From Kiritimatiellia bacterium (GTDB lineage: Bacteria > Verrucomicrobiota > Kiritimatiellia > RFP12 > UBA1067), in NCBI GenBank assembly GCA_017521065.1, contig JAFXEA010000599.1, forward strand, positions 1 to 5,087: a stretch of DNA of 5,087 nucleotides, written 5' to 3'. Each line of letters opens with the position of its first letter. The first letter of the stretch is position 1. The translations under genes were made by a program, and so were the position numbers. This document shows positions 4,487 through 5,087 of this stretch, piece by piece. A model generated the notes under the pieces. That model saw only the letters and a list, made by a program, of their open reading frames with translations. It searched no databases and had not been told where the DNA came from.

Positions 4487-5087
4487 ATGTTTTCAAAGTT
4501 GAGTTTTCTTGCGGTCTCTGTCATACTGCTTGTTGCCGTATGCGTACGCACGACACATGGCGGTGTCGATTCTGTTTGGGACAAAGGAGATGATCCGCTT
4601 GGAATCATCGTTCCCTTTGATTTCACCGTTTGCGATACGTATGGTCAAGGATTGCGCGATCTGCGGAGACTGCATGACGAATTTGGTGTCCGTCGTGTCC
4701 TTATAACCGGTTGTCCGGGGCTTGGGGTTAGGCTGTCTGGTTGGGAGAAGGAACTTTCCAAATATGAGAAGTTTGGCGATCTTCTTGCTCGCATCAAGCA
4801 GGATCTTTCGGATATTGATCTTCAGATAGGATGGTGGAATGGCCCCTCGCAGACATGTAGCAAGGGTGCTCCTTTTAGGTTTATGGTTGGCGGTGACGGT
4901 CGTGTTTCGGAACGCACGTGCTGTCCTCTCGACAAGGGGTATGTTGCCGATCTTGCAATGCGGATAGCGGAGGTTGCCAAGAGGGGACGACCGGCGTTTA
5001 TTCTGTTTGAAGATGACCTGCATTTCGGCTCAAAACAGGCAGGACCTTCCCTGAGCTGCTATTGTCCGCTCCATATTAAGGCGTTGT
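4487..5087 (+). CDS. secreted protein of unknown family, possibly a TIM-barrel glycoside hydrolase (3' end cut off)
   Basis: The first 200 residues are visible and the frame runs off the window. Residues 1-25 form a signal peptide: a lysine at residue 4, a hydrophobic core LAVSVILLVAVCV, then RTTHG. The cysteine at residue 19 is not in a clear lipobox. The mature part alternates predicted strands and helices: GIIVPFDFTVCDTYG, LRDLHDEF-like spacing in the 50s-60s, RRVLITGC (about 69-76), a charged helix, DLQIGWWNGPSQTC (residues 111-124), then PAFILFEDDLHFG (about 170-181) and SCYCPLHIKAL at the end (C191, C193, H196). Acidic EDD after a strand, followed by a CxC..H segment, resembles uncharacterised TIM-barrel proteins annotated as putative glycoside hydrolases, but I cannot name a family. 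It is divergent from a XylR-like regulator, which suggests regulated use of a carbohydrate outside the cytoplasm. Coding and export are well supported; the enzyme idea is an inference. Confidence 0.8.
   Translation, partial: MFSKLSFLAVSVILLVAVCVRTTHGGVDSVWDKGDDPLGIIVPFDFTVCDTYGQGLRDLRRLHDEFGVRRVLITGCPGLGVRLSGWEKELSKYEKFGDLLARIKQDLSDIDLQIGWWNGPSQTCSKGAPFRFMVGGDGRVSERTCCPLDKGYVADLAMRIAEVAKRGRPAFILFEDDLHFGSKQAGPSLSCYCPLHIKAL

Noticed and set aside
4493..5023. 176-codon minus-strand open frame opposite the secreted-protein gene
   Set aside because: The plus-strand frame has a signal peptide, a Shine-Dalgarno and protein-like composition; the minus frame has none of these.

Overview
This window looks like chromosomal DNA from an anaerobic bacterium. 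A class III (oxygen-sensitive) ribonucleotide reductase and its activating enzyme open the window, followed by housekeeping genes (tRNA-Asn, translation initiation factor IF-1) and then a sugar-type regulator facing a secreted protein. Regulators that join a LacI-type sensor to an AraC-type DNA-binding domain, sitting beside secreted proteins, are common in gut and rumen members of the PVC group (Kiritimatiellota, Lentisphaerota, Verrucomicrobiota). I lean that way for the source, but this is an inference at low confidence and no marker here settles it. No CRISPR array, insertion sequence, phage gene or replication origin was seen.

Layout. 1-984 (+) is the C-terminal 327 residues of NrdD, and 984-1478 (+) is NrdG, overlapping it by one base (TAATG). 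1633-2355 (-) is a DeoR/GlpR-type repressor convergent with nrdG. 2505-2579 (+) is tRNA-Asn(GTT) with its own promoter. 2609-2836 (+) is infA, closed by a strong intrinsic terminator at 2865-2893. 2944-3051 (+) is a 35-codon ORF that is almost entirely a signal peptide; its 3' half runs into one arm of a 20-bp imperfect inverted repeat (3011-3109). 3194-4339 (-) is a XylR-like regulator. 4487-5087 (+), cut by the window end, is a secreted protein of unknown family divergent from that regulator.

How the parts fit. NrdG uses S-adenosylmethionine and a 4Fe-4S cluster to install the glycyl radical on NrdD, which then makes deoxyribonucleotides without oxygen. The XylR-like protein probably senses a sugar or related ligand and controls the divergent secreted protein, which may be an enzyme acting on carbohydrate. 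The DeoR-type repressor has no visible target other than possibly itself.

The most notable signals are: TATAAT boxes lying so close to several start codons that leaderless or near-leaderless mRNAs are likely; the tiny secreted-peptide ORF with its overlapping inverted repeat; the short C-terminus of the DeoR protein with a possible frameshifted continuation; and the regulator/secreted-protein pair at the right edge. The left half is visibly richer in G+C than the right half. No gene-free stretch exceeds about 160 bases.
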